A stretch of 64,000 nt of DNA, taken from contig JAXGIS010000009.1 of the NCBI GenBank assembly GCA_040770645.1, positions 1 to 64,000 on the forward strand, written 5' to 3'. Below the pieces are notes generated by a model. That model made no database searches and was not told where the DNA came from. It was given only the letters and a program-made list of their open reading frames with translations. This stretch comes from JAAYZX01 sp040770645. GTDB lineage: Bacteria; Actinomycetota; Thermoleophilia; RBG-16-64-13. Positions within the stretch are counted from its first letter, which is position 1; every line of letters starts with the position of its first letter. The position numbers and the translations under genes are program-made. This document shows positions 39,070-47,584 of this stretch, piece by piece.

Positions 39070-40319
39070 GTGAGAAGGCGCCCTTGGGTGTTCGGCGCAT
39101 TTGCGCTGGCCTACTTCCTTTCCAACTTCTTTCGCTCCACCAACGCGGTCATCTCAGCGGACCTGTCCCGGGAGTTCTCGCTGGACGCCGCACAACTCGG
39201 TCTTATGACCGGTGTGTTCTATGTGGTGTTTGCCCTGGTGCAGTTGCCGTTGGGAGCGGCACTCGATCGTTGGGGGCCCCGGGTCACCACACCGTTGCTC
39301 ATGCTGTGCGCTGCAATCGGTAGCCTCACGTTTGCGGCGGCCGGGTCATTCGCTGTTCTTGCCGCAGGGCGGGCGCTCATTGGGGCAGGCATGGGCGGCG
39401 TGCTCATGGGAGCCTACACCGCCTTCAGTCGATGGTATCCGCCGAATCGGTTCGCCACGGCTTCGGGAGTCCTGGTGGGACTGGGTGCGCTCGGTGCGCT
39501 GAGCGCCGGAGCCCCTTGGCGTGGGCTGTGGCTGCCGGCGGGTGGAGGACGGTGTTCATGGTATCGGCGGGTGTAGTGGTGCTGAGTGCGACGGCGATCG
39601 CGGTCCTGGTACGCAATGCTCCACCTGAAGTTGAACCTGATGGCGGAGACAACCGGGACGTGGGGCGGGGTTCCGTGCGAGAGGTATTCACGGACGGGCG
39701 TTTCTGGCCCATTGCTGCGCTCAATCTCTCCTTCGCCGGCACGCTGCTCGCATTCCAGGGTCTGTGGTTCGGCCCCTATCTTTTCGATGCACTGGGCTTC
39801 ACTCGTGCGGGAGCGGGGTCCGCAATCACTTTGTCGGCGGTGGGAGGTTTGGTCGGATACTTCTCCTGCGGCTGGATGTTCGATCACTGGGGCAGGCGCC
39901 GGGCCGTCTCGTTGGGCATGGGGTCGTTTCTGGCGGCACAGACGATCATGATTATGGCCGCTCTTGGTGGATGGCGGGGGCTTGTCTACCCCGCTTTCAT
40001 CCTCTTTGGATATGGCGGTGGTCACAACATACTGGCCATGGCCCACACCCGAGCCGTGTTCCCTGTGCAGGTCATGGGAAGGGCCGTGACTGCGGTCAAT
40101 ATGTTCGGGATCGGAGGGGCTGCGGCTTTGCAATACGGCCTGGGTCTGGTAATAGGGCTTGCGCCACGTGACGCCGGAGGCGCCTATCCGCCGTGGGCCT
40201 ATGCCGTAGCCATCGCCTTGACAACGGTCATGGGGGGAGCTGCGTTGGCCTGGTATCTGGTGTCGACGGGGGGCTCTGCATCGCAAGGCGGCACAAGGAT
40301 TCCGAGCAGACTGGTATAA
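39070..40319 (+). CDS. MFS transporter (one frameshift)
   Basis: Starts at GTG 39070, 25 bases after hisA. First frame: RRPWVFGAFALAYFLSNFFR, then the DRWGPRVTTPLLMLCAAIG loop and SRWYPPNRFATASGVLVGLG. A one-base change near 39515 moves to the second frame (PLAWAVAAGGWRTVFMVSAG ... VFPVQVMGRAVTAVNMFGIG). Joined it has ~416 residues and ~12 helices. The FPVQVMGRAVTAVN signature resembles the nitrate/sialic-acid/hexuronate type MFS branch. Substrate unknown. Confidence 0.82.
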
Positions 40320-40410
40320 GATGGGATGTAGGCAGAGGTTACAGTGGGGGCGGGGTAACGTGTTTCGCCCCTGAAGGCCGAGACCGATGGTGGAATGAGG
40401 AGGGAGCTTA

Positions 40411-41355
40411 ATGGCCAGCACCAACAGCAGTGGGATGCGCTCCGGCGTGAAGAAGACGGCCGTCAGGGTCGTGTTCTTGTTGCTGAGTTTGTGTATCGCT
40501 CTACTCTTGGGAGGGTGCAAGATTCAAATCGCCCTCGACACCACCGTTAGGGAGGACGGTTCCGGGACCTTCGGCGTGCGCTTTGCGGCCGACAAAGAAA
40601 TCCAGGATCTCATGGCCCAGCAGGGCGGCGGGGACATATTCAGTGGCCTCGGGGAGGACATGGATGAGGGAACGGAATTCGAAGAAGGTACCGATCCGGA
40701 TGGCACCAAGTGGGTCAAGATGTCGCGGTCATTCAAGGACCAGAAGGAGTTCGAGGAGCTGTTCGAGAGCGGTGCCGGTGGGCCCATGGGCGATCTGGGG
40801 AGCTCGGATATCCAGATCACACAGAAGCAGACGCTCTTCTCTGTGACCACGAGCTACTTGGCCAAACTCGATCTGGCCACCGCCATGCAGGCTATAGGCG
40901 AAGGAGCCGGAGACGAAGTTCCTGTTGAGATGCTGAGCAGCATCATTCAGTTCGAGAACCGAGTGACTCTGCCCGGATCAATCAAGAGCCACAACGCCGA
41001 CGAGGTGCAGGGCAACACGCTGATCTGGCGTCCCAAGGCCACAGGCGTGGCGGAGATGACTGCCGAGAGCAGCTCCCTTCGTTGGGGAGTGGTGGGCGGT
41101 TTCATAGGCGGCGGCGTGGTTGTGTTGGCAGTGATCGTGGCCCTGATCGTTGTCTTGACGCGTCGTCGCCGGCGGCTGGTTCCCGTTGTAGCTGTGACTC
41201 CGGAGCAGGCGGTTGCGGCTGTAGTCGGTTCCACGGCAGCCCCGGGAGCCGAGTTCGAATCGGCGGAAGGCGCGGAGGCGGCGACGGGGTCGTCGGAGAG
41301 CGCGCCCGCGCCGGCCGATGTTGCTGAGGTCATGGAGGAACCCGAGAAACCATAG
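40411..41355 (+). CDS. LppM-like lipoprotein with C-terminal membrane anchor
   Basis: 314 residues. Signal peptide and lipobox VVFLLLSLCIALLLGGC near residues 20-36, followed at once by KIQIALDTTVREDGSGTFGV, the start of the LppM/DUF3153-type domain. This is about 170 residues of acidic, Gly-rich beta structure. A second hydrophobic segment GFIGGGVVVLAVIVALIVVL (about 231-250) with a following RRRRR stop-transfer, and an Ala/Glu/Pro-rich cytoplasmic tail. So it is anchored at both ends. A GGAGGGAGC site precedes the ATG. In Mycobacterium the family is implicated in surface/phagosome effects; here the role is unknown. Confidence 0.82.
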   Translation: MASTNSSGMRSGVKKTAVRVVFLLLSLCIALLLGGCKIQIALDTTVREDGSGTFGVRFAADKEIQDLMAQQGGGDIFSGLGEDMDEGTEFEEGTDPDGTKWVKMSRSFKDQKEFEELFESGAGGPMGDLGSSDIQITQKQTLFSVTTSYLAKLDLATAMQAIGEGAGDEVPVEMLSSIIQFENRVTLPGSIKSHNADEVQGNTLIWRPKATGVAEMTAESSSLRWGVVGGFIGGGVVVLAVIVALIVVLTRRRRRLVPVVAVTPEQAVAAVVGSTAAPGAEFESAEGAEAATGSSESAPAPADVAEVMEEPEKP

Positions 41356-41545
41356 TGAGATGAACGGGGCCCCAGGGGGCCCTCAGCGAACCCGGTTATC
41401 GGGGCGGCGCCAGCAGGGCCCCCCCCCCCCGAGGCATGTCGCTCGGTTAACGTGTTTGCAGTGAGGTTGGCTGGGGAATGTCATAACCAGTCTGGGAATC
41501 CGCAGGTTCCCAGGCCCGCATTACAGTTACAAGGAAAGGAGTTTC
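41356..41545. other. Intergenic region before the selenoperoxiredoxin gene
   Basis: Holds GGGCCCC/GGGGCCC repeats near 41366-41383 that may end the lipoprotein transcript. A run of 12 C residues (41419-41430), which is prone to sequencing error, and a CTGGGAA/TTCCCAG hairpin (41492-41513, 8-base loop) come next. AAGGAAAGGAG ribosome-binding site is just before the ATG. No confident promoter was found. Confidence 0.5.
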
Positions 41546-42262
41546 ATGCCTGCGGCCAAGGATGGTTGTGTCAAGCCGGCCCGGGGCCCATTGGGTGTGC
41601 CTGGGGCGGAGGCAACGACAGGAGCCGCTGCAGCGGCGAAGGAGGTGGCGTCCAACGTGCAGGCGCGTGTAGGGTATCCTGCGCCCGACTTCGAAGTCAG
41701 CGCGTATTTTGATGGTGGCTTCCAGAATGTGAAGCTATCCGATTACCTGGGCAAATGGGTGATCCTCTGCTTCTATCCGGGTGACTTCACCTTCGTCTGA
41801 CCGACGGAACTGTCGGCAGTTGCCGTCAAGTACGAAGAGATCAAAGCCCTCAACGCCGAAGTCTTGGCCATGAGCACGGACAGCCGTTTCAGTCACAAGA
41901 TTTGGCAGGAAGAAGAGCTGTCCAAGATGGTACCGGGAGGGGTTCCCTATCCGCTCCTGAGCGACCAAGGTGGGCGAGTGGGCACCGTGTACGGTGTGTA
42001 TGAGGAGGCCGCCGGTGTCGATATTCGGGGTCGCTTCATCATCGACCCTGAAGGCGTAATTCGTGCCATGGAGGTGCTCACCCCCGAGGTGGGCCGCAAC
42101 GTGGTAGAGATGCTCCGTCAATTGAAGGCATTCCAGCACGTGGCAGCGACCGGCGAGGTCACCCCATCGGGTTGGCAGCCCGGCAAGCCCACGTTGACTC
42201 CCGGTCCGGATTTGGCTGGGAAGGTGTGGAAGGTCTGGAAAGTGGAGAACGCGTTCGACTGA
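41546..42262 (+). CDS. Selenocysteine-containing peroxiredoxin (in-frame UGA recoded)
   Basis: AhpC/Prx-family peroxidase, 238 residues if the UGA at 41798-41800 (codon 85) is read as selenocysteine. The frame is the same on both sides with no indel. The site reads YPGDFTFV-U-PTELSAV, the family's PxxxTxxC peroxidatic motif. The resolving-cysteine region reads GEVTPSGWQPG, with Thr where 2-Cys enzymes have Cys, so it should be a 1-Sec enzyme needing an outside thiol reductant. A glutaredoxin-like gene is at 46205. The N-terminal ~40 residues, before YPAPDF, are an Ala-rich extension. A SECIS-like hairpin follows the UGA. Confidence 0.87.
41811..41828 (+). promoter_or_regulatory. Candidate bacterial SECIS hairpin in the peroxiredoxin mRNA
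   Basis: Stem UG-U-CGGC (41811-41817) pairs with GCCG-U-CA (41822-41828), with a U.U mismatch and the loop AGUU. Seventeen bases separate the UGA from the loop. Counting the U of UGA as 1, the unpaired U is 16 and loop GU is 22-23; in the E. coli fdhF element the corresponding bases are U17 and G23 U24. A competing 10-bp stem with a UCGG loop is also possible over 41803-41827. Confidence 0.6.
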
Positions 42263-42291
42263 GACACTGTCTCGAGTTGTAGACCATTGTG

Positions 42292-42334
42292 GCGGCCGGG
42301 GGGAGGCGCGGCTAGTACCCGCCCCCCCGGCCGC
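42292..42334. terminator. Bidirectional terminator, peroxiredoxin / MATE genes
   Basis: GCGGCCGGGGGG (42292-42303) pairs perfectly with CCCCCCGGCCGC (42323-42334); it lies between two convergent stops. Confidence 0.75.
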
Positions 42335-42342
42335 GCCTTTGG

Positions 42343-43656
42343 TCAGCGGGCCCAACGTCCACTCCAGAATCGCGCTCCGTTTGTCAAGGCCCGGGCCAGC
42401 ATCCGGGTGCCGAGTCCCCACCACACCCCTTGGAGTCCCCAATCGAACATCAGTGCAGCGGCAACAACCGCTGCCGCCACCATCACGCTCGCCAGCATGG
42501 CGCGGGCCAAGAAGCCGGTGTCGGACGCACCTATTAACACACCGTCCAGAGCAAACACAAAGCCGTTGAGCGGCTGCAACACGATCACGAAGGGGAAGAC
42601 CCCGGCTATGGCCATGAGCACCTCGGTGTCCGAGGTAAAGATTCTGGGCAGTAAGCCGTGGCCCAGCCAGTAGGCCAGGCTGAATACCACTCCGGCCGCC
42701 ACGCTCCACCCCACGGTCCTGATTCCGATGGCGCGCGCTTCATGGATGCGGCCTTGTCCCAGAGACCTGCCTATCAACGCCTGTCCGGCGATGGCCAGAG
42801 AATCCATGATCATGGCCAAGAACATCCATAGGTCGAGTGCCACTTGGTGAGCCGCCACCTGTACAGTGCCCATGTGAGTAGCTGCGGTGGTGGAGAAGAA
42901 GTAAAGGCCGTAAAGGCAGGCGGTCCGCAAGACGAGGTCGCGGCTGAGTCGCAGGAGTTGGCGTAGGGGGCCGCGGTGTGGACGCCAGTCCAGGGTGTCT
43001 GTGAGGTGGCGGAGGCGTGTGGTGGCCCGCCATACGAACAGCAGAGCCCCGACCGATTGGGCCGAGAGCGTGGCGATGGCTGCACCCCGCACACCCAGCC
43101 CCAGAGGATAGATGAGGGAGTAGGCCAGAGCAGCATTGACGGCGTTTACGCCGGCGGTGATGACCAAGGGAGTGCGCGTGTCCTGTAGGCCACGAAAGAG
43201 CCCGTGCCCGGCCAGGGTGACCAGCACCGGCACCAGCGCCAGCACACGAATGCGGAAGTATTCCAGGAAGAGGGCCAGTACTTCGCCACGAGCGCCTACC
43301 AGGAGCCCCAATGGCTCGGCAAGAACCTCTGCGACGACAGTGGCGGCGCCGCCGAGCACAACCGCCACCCACGCCGCCTGTACGGCAAACTCCGGTACTT
43401 CGTGGGCGTGGCCCGAGCTCATACGGCGGGCGACGGGTCCGGTGACGCCGTATGCGAGGTAGTTGAAGAGAGTGAAGGCCAGGTTGAAGACCACCACCGA
43501 CACGGCCAGCGCCGCCAGCGGCGCGGGACCCAGGTGCCCCACCAGGGCGGTGTCCACCATGGATAGGAGCGGGTCCGCGGCCAGTGCACCCAGTGCGGGT
43601 AGGGCCAAGTGCAAGACCTCGCGGTCGCGACGGCGGTCGATAAGGGAGAGATTCAC
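42343..43656 (-). CDS. MATE-family efflux transporter
   Basis: 437 residues with about 12 transmembrane helices in two similar halves. N terminus REVLHLALPALGALAADPLL, VDTALVGHLGPAPLAALAVS, then ALVPVLVTLAGHGLFRGLQD and, in the second half, MIMDSLAIAGQALIGRSLGQ. This places it in the DinF-like branch of cation-coupled multidrug and toxin exporters. It points away from the M23 peptidase gene and towards the peroxiredoxin. Whether it belongs to the redox locus functionally is unclear. Confidence 0.9.
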   Translation of the reverse strand: MNLSLIDRRRDREVLHLALPALGALAADPLLSMVDTALVGHLGPAPLAALAVSVVVFNLAFTLFNYLAYGVTGPVARRMSSGHAHEVPEFAVQAAWVAVVLGGAATVVAEVLAEPLGLLVGARGEVLALFLEYFRIRVLALVPVLVTLAGHGLFRGLQDTRTPLVITAGVNAVNAALAYSLIYPLGLGVRGAAIATLSAQSVGALLFVWRATTRLRHLTDTLDWRPHRGPLRQLLRLSRDLVLRTACLYGLYFFSTTAATHMGTVQVAAHQVALDLWMFLAMIMDSLAIAGQALIGRSLGQGRIHEARAIGIRTVGWSVAAGVVFSLAYWLGHGLLPRIFTSDTEVLMAIAGVFPFVIVLQPLNGFVFALDGVLIGASDTGFLARAMLASVMVAAAVVAAALMFDWGLQGVWWGLGTRMLARALTNGARFWSGRWAR

Positions 43657-43741
43657 GGAGCGGATGCCGGAGCCGGTGAGGTCATGGCGGGGATTCTAGC
43701 AACGCTTCGGGCCGTTGCTCGTCGCTTCACGGACTGCTAGC

Positions 43742-44899
43742 ATGATACGTGGCATGAGCTTGATGCGGCACACGCCTCCAGGGGGAATGGGCGCCCACGG
43801 TTCATTGGGACTCGCGGCGCCGGCGCGCGCCCTGCTCGAAACCATCGTGTTCCTCTTGCTCTTTTTGATGTGGCTGGGGTCTTCGCCGGCAGCTGCAAGC
43901 CCCCTATCGGAGCGCCGTGCCGAACTGGAGGCGGCCCGGGCTCGTCTCAACCAACTGCAGGCGGAGTTGAACGAGTTTGCGGTGGCTTTCGGCAACGCCG
44001 AGGCCAGAGCGGCCGAGATTGAAGAGGCCATTGTTGCCCTCGAGGCCGATGAAGCGCGAGCCTGAGCGACCTCGCAGAAGCCCAAGCCCAACTCGAACGG
44101 CGGTTGGTCGGTGTCTACAAGGGGCGCAACACGGCTTCGCGCTCATCGCCGAGATCGCGCCTCACGCACAAAGATCTGGCTGCGGGCCTGGCGCAGATCG
44201 AACTCCTCAAGCGGTGGCCGGCCAGGATCGCAACATGTATGGAGGGATCAAGAGACATCTCGTAAAGGTCGGATGCCCGCCAGCGCGATCTGCAGGCCAA
44301 GAGAGGAGCAAGCGGCCCGCATGGAGGAATTGAAGCAGGCCCAAGCTGATCTAGAACACAGCATTGCCGCGGTCTCAGCCGAGTATAGGTCGTTGAAAAA
44401 ACAGGTGGCACAACTGGAGGAGCAAGAGCGAAAAGAACGTGAGGCGGCCGCGCTGCGGGCCGCCTTGGCCGCCGGCACCATCAAGTCCGTGGGTGGCTTC
44501 GTGTTCCCCGTTGACGGCCCGCACTCTTTCACGGACACTTGGGGTGACCCTCGTTCGGGAGGTAGGACCCATCAGGGTCAAGACATATTCGCCGCCCGCG
44601 GCACACCGTGCGTTGCCTGCTATAACGGGACCATCAGCCGCACTTATTGGAATCAGGGGCTGGGAGGGACCGGCATCTGGCTGGACGCCGATAACGGGGT
44701 CAGCTACTACTATTGTCATTTGGACGGGATCGCCGGTGGCATCAGCGCCGGTGTGCGGGTGACCGCGGGCCAAGTCATCGGCTACGTGGGGGACAGTGGC
44801 AACGCTTTGGGTGGTCCCTGTCATCTTCACTTCCAGGCCCATCCGGGTGGTGGCTCCCCAGTCAACCCGTACGGTATCTTGGTCTCCTCCGATAGGTGA
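43742..44899 (+). CDS. Secreted M23 peptidase with coiled coil (several frameshifts)
   Basis: Cell-wall endopeptidase of the M23/LytM type. A signal or anchor segment ALLETIVFLLLFLMWLGSSP precedes a coiled coil (RRAELEAARARLNQLQAELN, then after frame changes EELKQAQADLEHSIAAVSAE and KKQVAQLEEQERKEREAAAL). The catalytic domain has THQGQDIFAARG (His, Asp zinc ligands) and PCHLHFQAHPGG (HxH). Frame slips occur near 44060, and at several places between 44100 and 44340. Joined length ~385. The start is uncertain: ATG 43742, 43754 and 43763 are all possible. FtsX/EnvC-like activators share this layout. Confidence 0.78.
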
Positions 44900-45040
44900 T
44901 GGTGGGGTCGGCTCCGCCCTGTGGGCGGCGGCCCTTCCAGGTGGTGACACCATTGCCGACGTGGCGGCCGGCGAGGTGCCGATTACGAGAAGACCGGCGC
45001 GGGTATCCTTCATTTGACCCCAGATAACTGAGGAGGGTTC

Positions 45041-46191
45041 ATGCAACTCATCCGCTCCGCGCACCACGAGATCACGGAAATGAGGGCCGTCAAGGCGCAA
45101 TCTTACCGAGTCCCCCTTCTGGCGGGGTTTCACGCGCACTTGGCCACACATGCGCAGGTGTACCGTGTTGTCGATGGCTCGGCCACGGTGGGCTACGCGT
45201 TGTTGTTGGAGGATCATCACGGCGATCACAGCCACGTCACTCTCCTTGAGGCATATCTTGATCCTCTATATGGCGATCGCTACGAGGACCTTTTCGACGT
45301 CATCAAAGATCAGCTGGCGCCCCGCGCATACTTGGTGCGCAGTGACGAATGCCTGCTGGTGACTGCACTACTGTCTCGCGGCATGCAGTTGGAGATGAGT
45401 CGGGCCCTGATGGTGGCCCGTACTGTGCGCCCGGCGGAAGAGATGTCCGGGCTGGCTTTGGCGCCCTTGGATCATCCTCACCTCAAAGCCGCCCGGGACG
45501 TTTTCATCCACGCTCTGGGCGAAACCGACGCCCCCTCACTCGAGGAGCTTCAGGCTGCGGTTCCTCGTGACACTTGGTGGGTGCTGACGGTAGCGGGCGA
45601 AGTGGTGGGGATGGTTGCTCATGAGTCGGCGCCGGGGGGCACGTACGCTGTGCTTGATGTCGTGGCGCCGTATAGGGTGCCCGAGGAACAGCTGTGGGCG
45701 TTGCTCACGGCGGGTAAGCTCTTGGAGAAGAACGGCTTTGTACCCAGCGCCCTCATCGATATGGCTGATTCGGCGAAACTGCAGCTATTTCGTCGGGCCG
45801 ACTACTTCACGGCTGCCGCCTACCTCATCTTCTACGACCCGCTGGCGGGGCGTCCCAGCGTGGGTACGGTGACTCGCGATGAGTTGTGGGCCATGATTCA
45901 GAGTAGGGCCGAGTTCCGACTCATCGATGTCTTGGGTGAGGAGCACTGGCGCGAGGGCACCTGCGGGGGCGGAGTGGCTCGAATTCGTTCGCTCAGCCGG
46001 GAGGCCAAAAGCGGTTCACCAAAGGATGAGCCCATCGTGGTGTATTGCAACGACTTCGGCTGAGAAGCCAGTGCCATCGCGGCTGATAAGCTGCGACAGC
46101 TAGGGTCACAAACGTGCGTGACTACCCTGGAGGACTGGCCGACTGGCGTGACGCCGGCCTACCGCTGGAGACGGGGCAAAACGAAGCCTAA
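45041..46191 (+). CDS. GNAT-like/rhodanese fusion with in-frame UGA (probable selenoprotein)
   Basis: Residues ~1-275 look like two tandem GNAT-type folds (YRVVDGSATVGYALLLEDHH; TWWVLTVAGEVVGMVAHESA). From ~280 a rhodanese domain follows: ELWAMIQSRAEFRLIDVLGE, then DEPIVVYCNDFG-UGA-EASAIAADKLRQLG. The UGA at 46061-46063 stands where many rhodaneses have the second Cys of CxxxxC (here C-N-D-F-G-U). After one missing base near 46105 the frame gives VRDYPGGLADWRDAGLPLET and stops at TAA 46189-46191. More slips occur at 45955-46025. GAGGAGGG precedes the ATG. Sulfane-sulfur or selenenylsulfide transfer is likely. Confidence 0.72.
46089..46101 (+). promoter_or_regulatory. Candidate SECIS hairpin in the rhodanese mRNA
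   Basis: AGCUG (46089-46093), loop CGA, CAGCU (46097-46101). The loop is 30 bases after the UGA with G in second position, within the range described for bacterial SECIS elements. A short stem, so weaker than the other two. Confidence 0.4.
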
Positions 46192-46204
46192 TATAGGAGC
46201 TGGC

Positions 46205-46503
46205 GTGGGCCTTCTGGAAAGGGCTATAGGTCGGGGCAAAAGCCGGGGGCAGGTTATCCTGTTCCACGATCCCAGGTGAGAAGATTGTCGGGAGGCGAGG
46301 AGTTTCTTCGCCAGACACAACCTGCAGGTGGTGGAACGGGACATCACGAACGATCCCCAGGCTCGTGCCTTCTTGAAAGATCGGTATGGGCGGGTGGCGG
46401 CGCCGGCCATTCTGGTGGGGAGCGCTTGTTCTGGGGATTCGAGGCCAACCGCCGGGAGTTGATGGAGCTGATGGGTATCGAGGATGACGAACTCGCTGGT
46501 TGA
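46205..46503 (+). CDS. Glutaredoxin-like selenoprotein, UxxC active site (one frameshift)
   Basis: Thioredoxin-fold protein of ~99 residues. GTG 46205 has AGGAG five bases upstream, 14 bases after the rhodanese stop. The frame reads GQVILFHDPR-UGA-EDC: the UGA at 46277-46279 (codon 25) is the first redox residue of a CxxC motif, whose second Cys is present. Reading continues without interruption through FFARHNLQVVERDITNDPQA and AAPAILVG, with the cis-Pro. One G is missing near 46425, after which ERLFWGFEANRRELMELMG ends at 46503. A SECIS-like hairpin follows the UGA. Likely reductant for the Sec peroxiredoxin or the rhodanese (inference). Confidence 0.82.
46294..46312 (+). promoter_or_regulatory. 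Candidate bacterial SECIS hairpin in the glutaredoxin mRNA
   Basis: GGCGAGGA (46294-46301) pairs with UCUUCGCC (46305-46312), eight pairs with one G.U, loop GUU. The loop starts 22 bases after the UGA and begins with GU, as required by the known bacterial SECIS consensus. Confidence 0.65.
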
Positions 46504-47497
46504 CCGCTCGCATGTGGAGCGGCTGCTTCTGCTGGCTGCGGCTTTGCGCACGGGAATGATCGATGCGCTGGCGGATGGGGAGGCGGCCACGGCTTCGGCC
46601 GTGGCCGCCTCCATCTCCGGCGATTCGCGCGCCTGCCGTTTGGTGTTGGAGGCTTTGGTGGAGGTGGGCGTGGTGGAGATAGTGGACCCTAAACCCGTAC
46701 CTGCCGATTCCCAGACGGTGGAAGTTGGAGGAGAGCCCCGGTACCGGTTGACCTCACTGGGCCGCCGTCATCTGGTGGATCCCGGTCCCGAGTTGGAACG
46801 CGCATGGCTGGTTCATCAAGCCGGCAAAGCGCGAGGCTGGATGGATCTACCTCATATCATTGCACACGGACGGCGTCCAACCGGGGCGGGGCACGCTCGT
46901 GACCTACACGCCTTCGCCCACACTATGGCCGAGGGCGATCCCTCCCCCATCGACGAGGTGGTGGATCTGGTGCTTGCGTACTGCGACCCTCTGCCGTCTC
47001 CGGGGAATATGCTCGACGTGGGTGGTGGTTTGGGTCACGTCGCGCGGCGTTTCGGCCTGCGCGGCATCCCGGGGGTTGTCTTCGACACACCTCGCATAAC
47101 CCGTATAGCTCGTGAACATCTCGGCGAGAGGTCGGCGGCCATCCGCTTTGTGGCCGGTGATTTCAACCAATCCCTGCCGCCGGGTCCTTTCGCTGTGGCC
47201 TATCTGGGCAATGTTTTCCACATCTACGCACCGGATCGGAACCAGGCGCTCGCGCGTCGCGTGTTCCAGGCGATTGTGCCGGGAGGGGCGCTGGCGGCCG
47301 TAGATTACGTGTGGGGCAGGAGCCCGCGGGCGCGCATGTTCGCTGTGGACATGTTGCAAGCCACCGACGAAGGTGGCGTGTGGACCGAGGACGAGTATCG
47401 TGGCTGGTTGACGGCAGCGGGTTTCGAAGACGTGCGTATTGTCGATCTCACCTTAGGTGGCAACCAACTCATACTGGGCCGCCGCCCGCGGGCATGA
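46484..47497 (+). CDS. SAM-dependent O-methyltransferase family protein
   Basis: 337 residues; ATG 46484 overlaps the end of the glutaredoxin gene by 20 bases. N-terminal winged-helix dimerisation domain (VERLLLLAAALRTGMIDALA), then a Rossmann methyltransferase domain with the SAM motif NMLDVGGGLGHVARRFGLRG near residues 168-187, acidic residue in VVFDTPRI, and AVAYLGNVFHIYAPDRNQAL. C-terminal FEDVRIVDLTLGGNQLILG. Resembles the plant-type O-methyltransferase/acetylserotonin fold used for small hydroxylated molecules. Its link to the redox genes is only positional. Confidence 0.83.
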   Translation: MTNSLVDRSHVERLLLLAAALRTGMIDALADGEAATASAVAASISGDSRACRLVLEALVEVGVVEIVDPKPVPADSQTVEVGGEPRYRLTSLGRRHLVDPGPELERAWLVHQAGKARGWMDLPHIIAHGRRPTGAGHARDLHAFAHTMAEGDPSPIDEVVDLVLAYCDPLPSPGNMLDVGGGLGHVARRFGLRGIPGVVFDTPRITRIAREHLGERSAAIRFVAGDFNQSLPPGPFAVAYLGNVFHIYAPDRNQALARRVFQAIVPGGALAAVDYVWGRSPRARMFAVDMLQATDEGGVWTEDEYRGWLTAAGFEDVRIVDLTLGGNQLILGRRPRA

Positions 47498-47584
47498 GAC
47501 GGGCGGCGCGAGGCGGCTGCGTTGCCGGTTGGAACCACTTATCTCAACCAACACTCGAGGCGATGATGGAGGAGGTTCTCTGAC

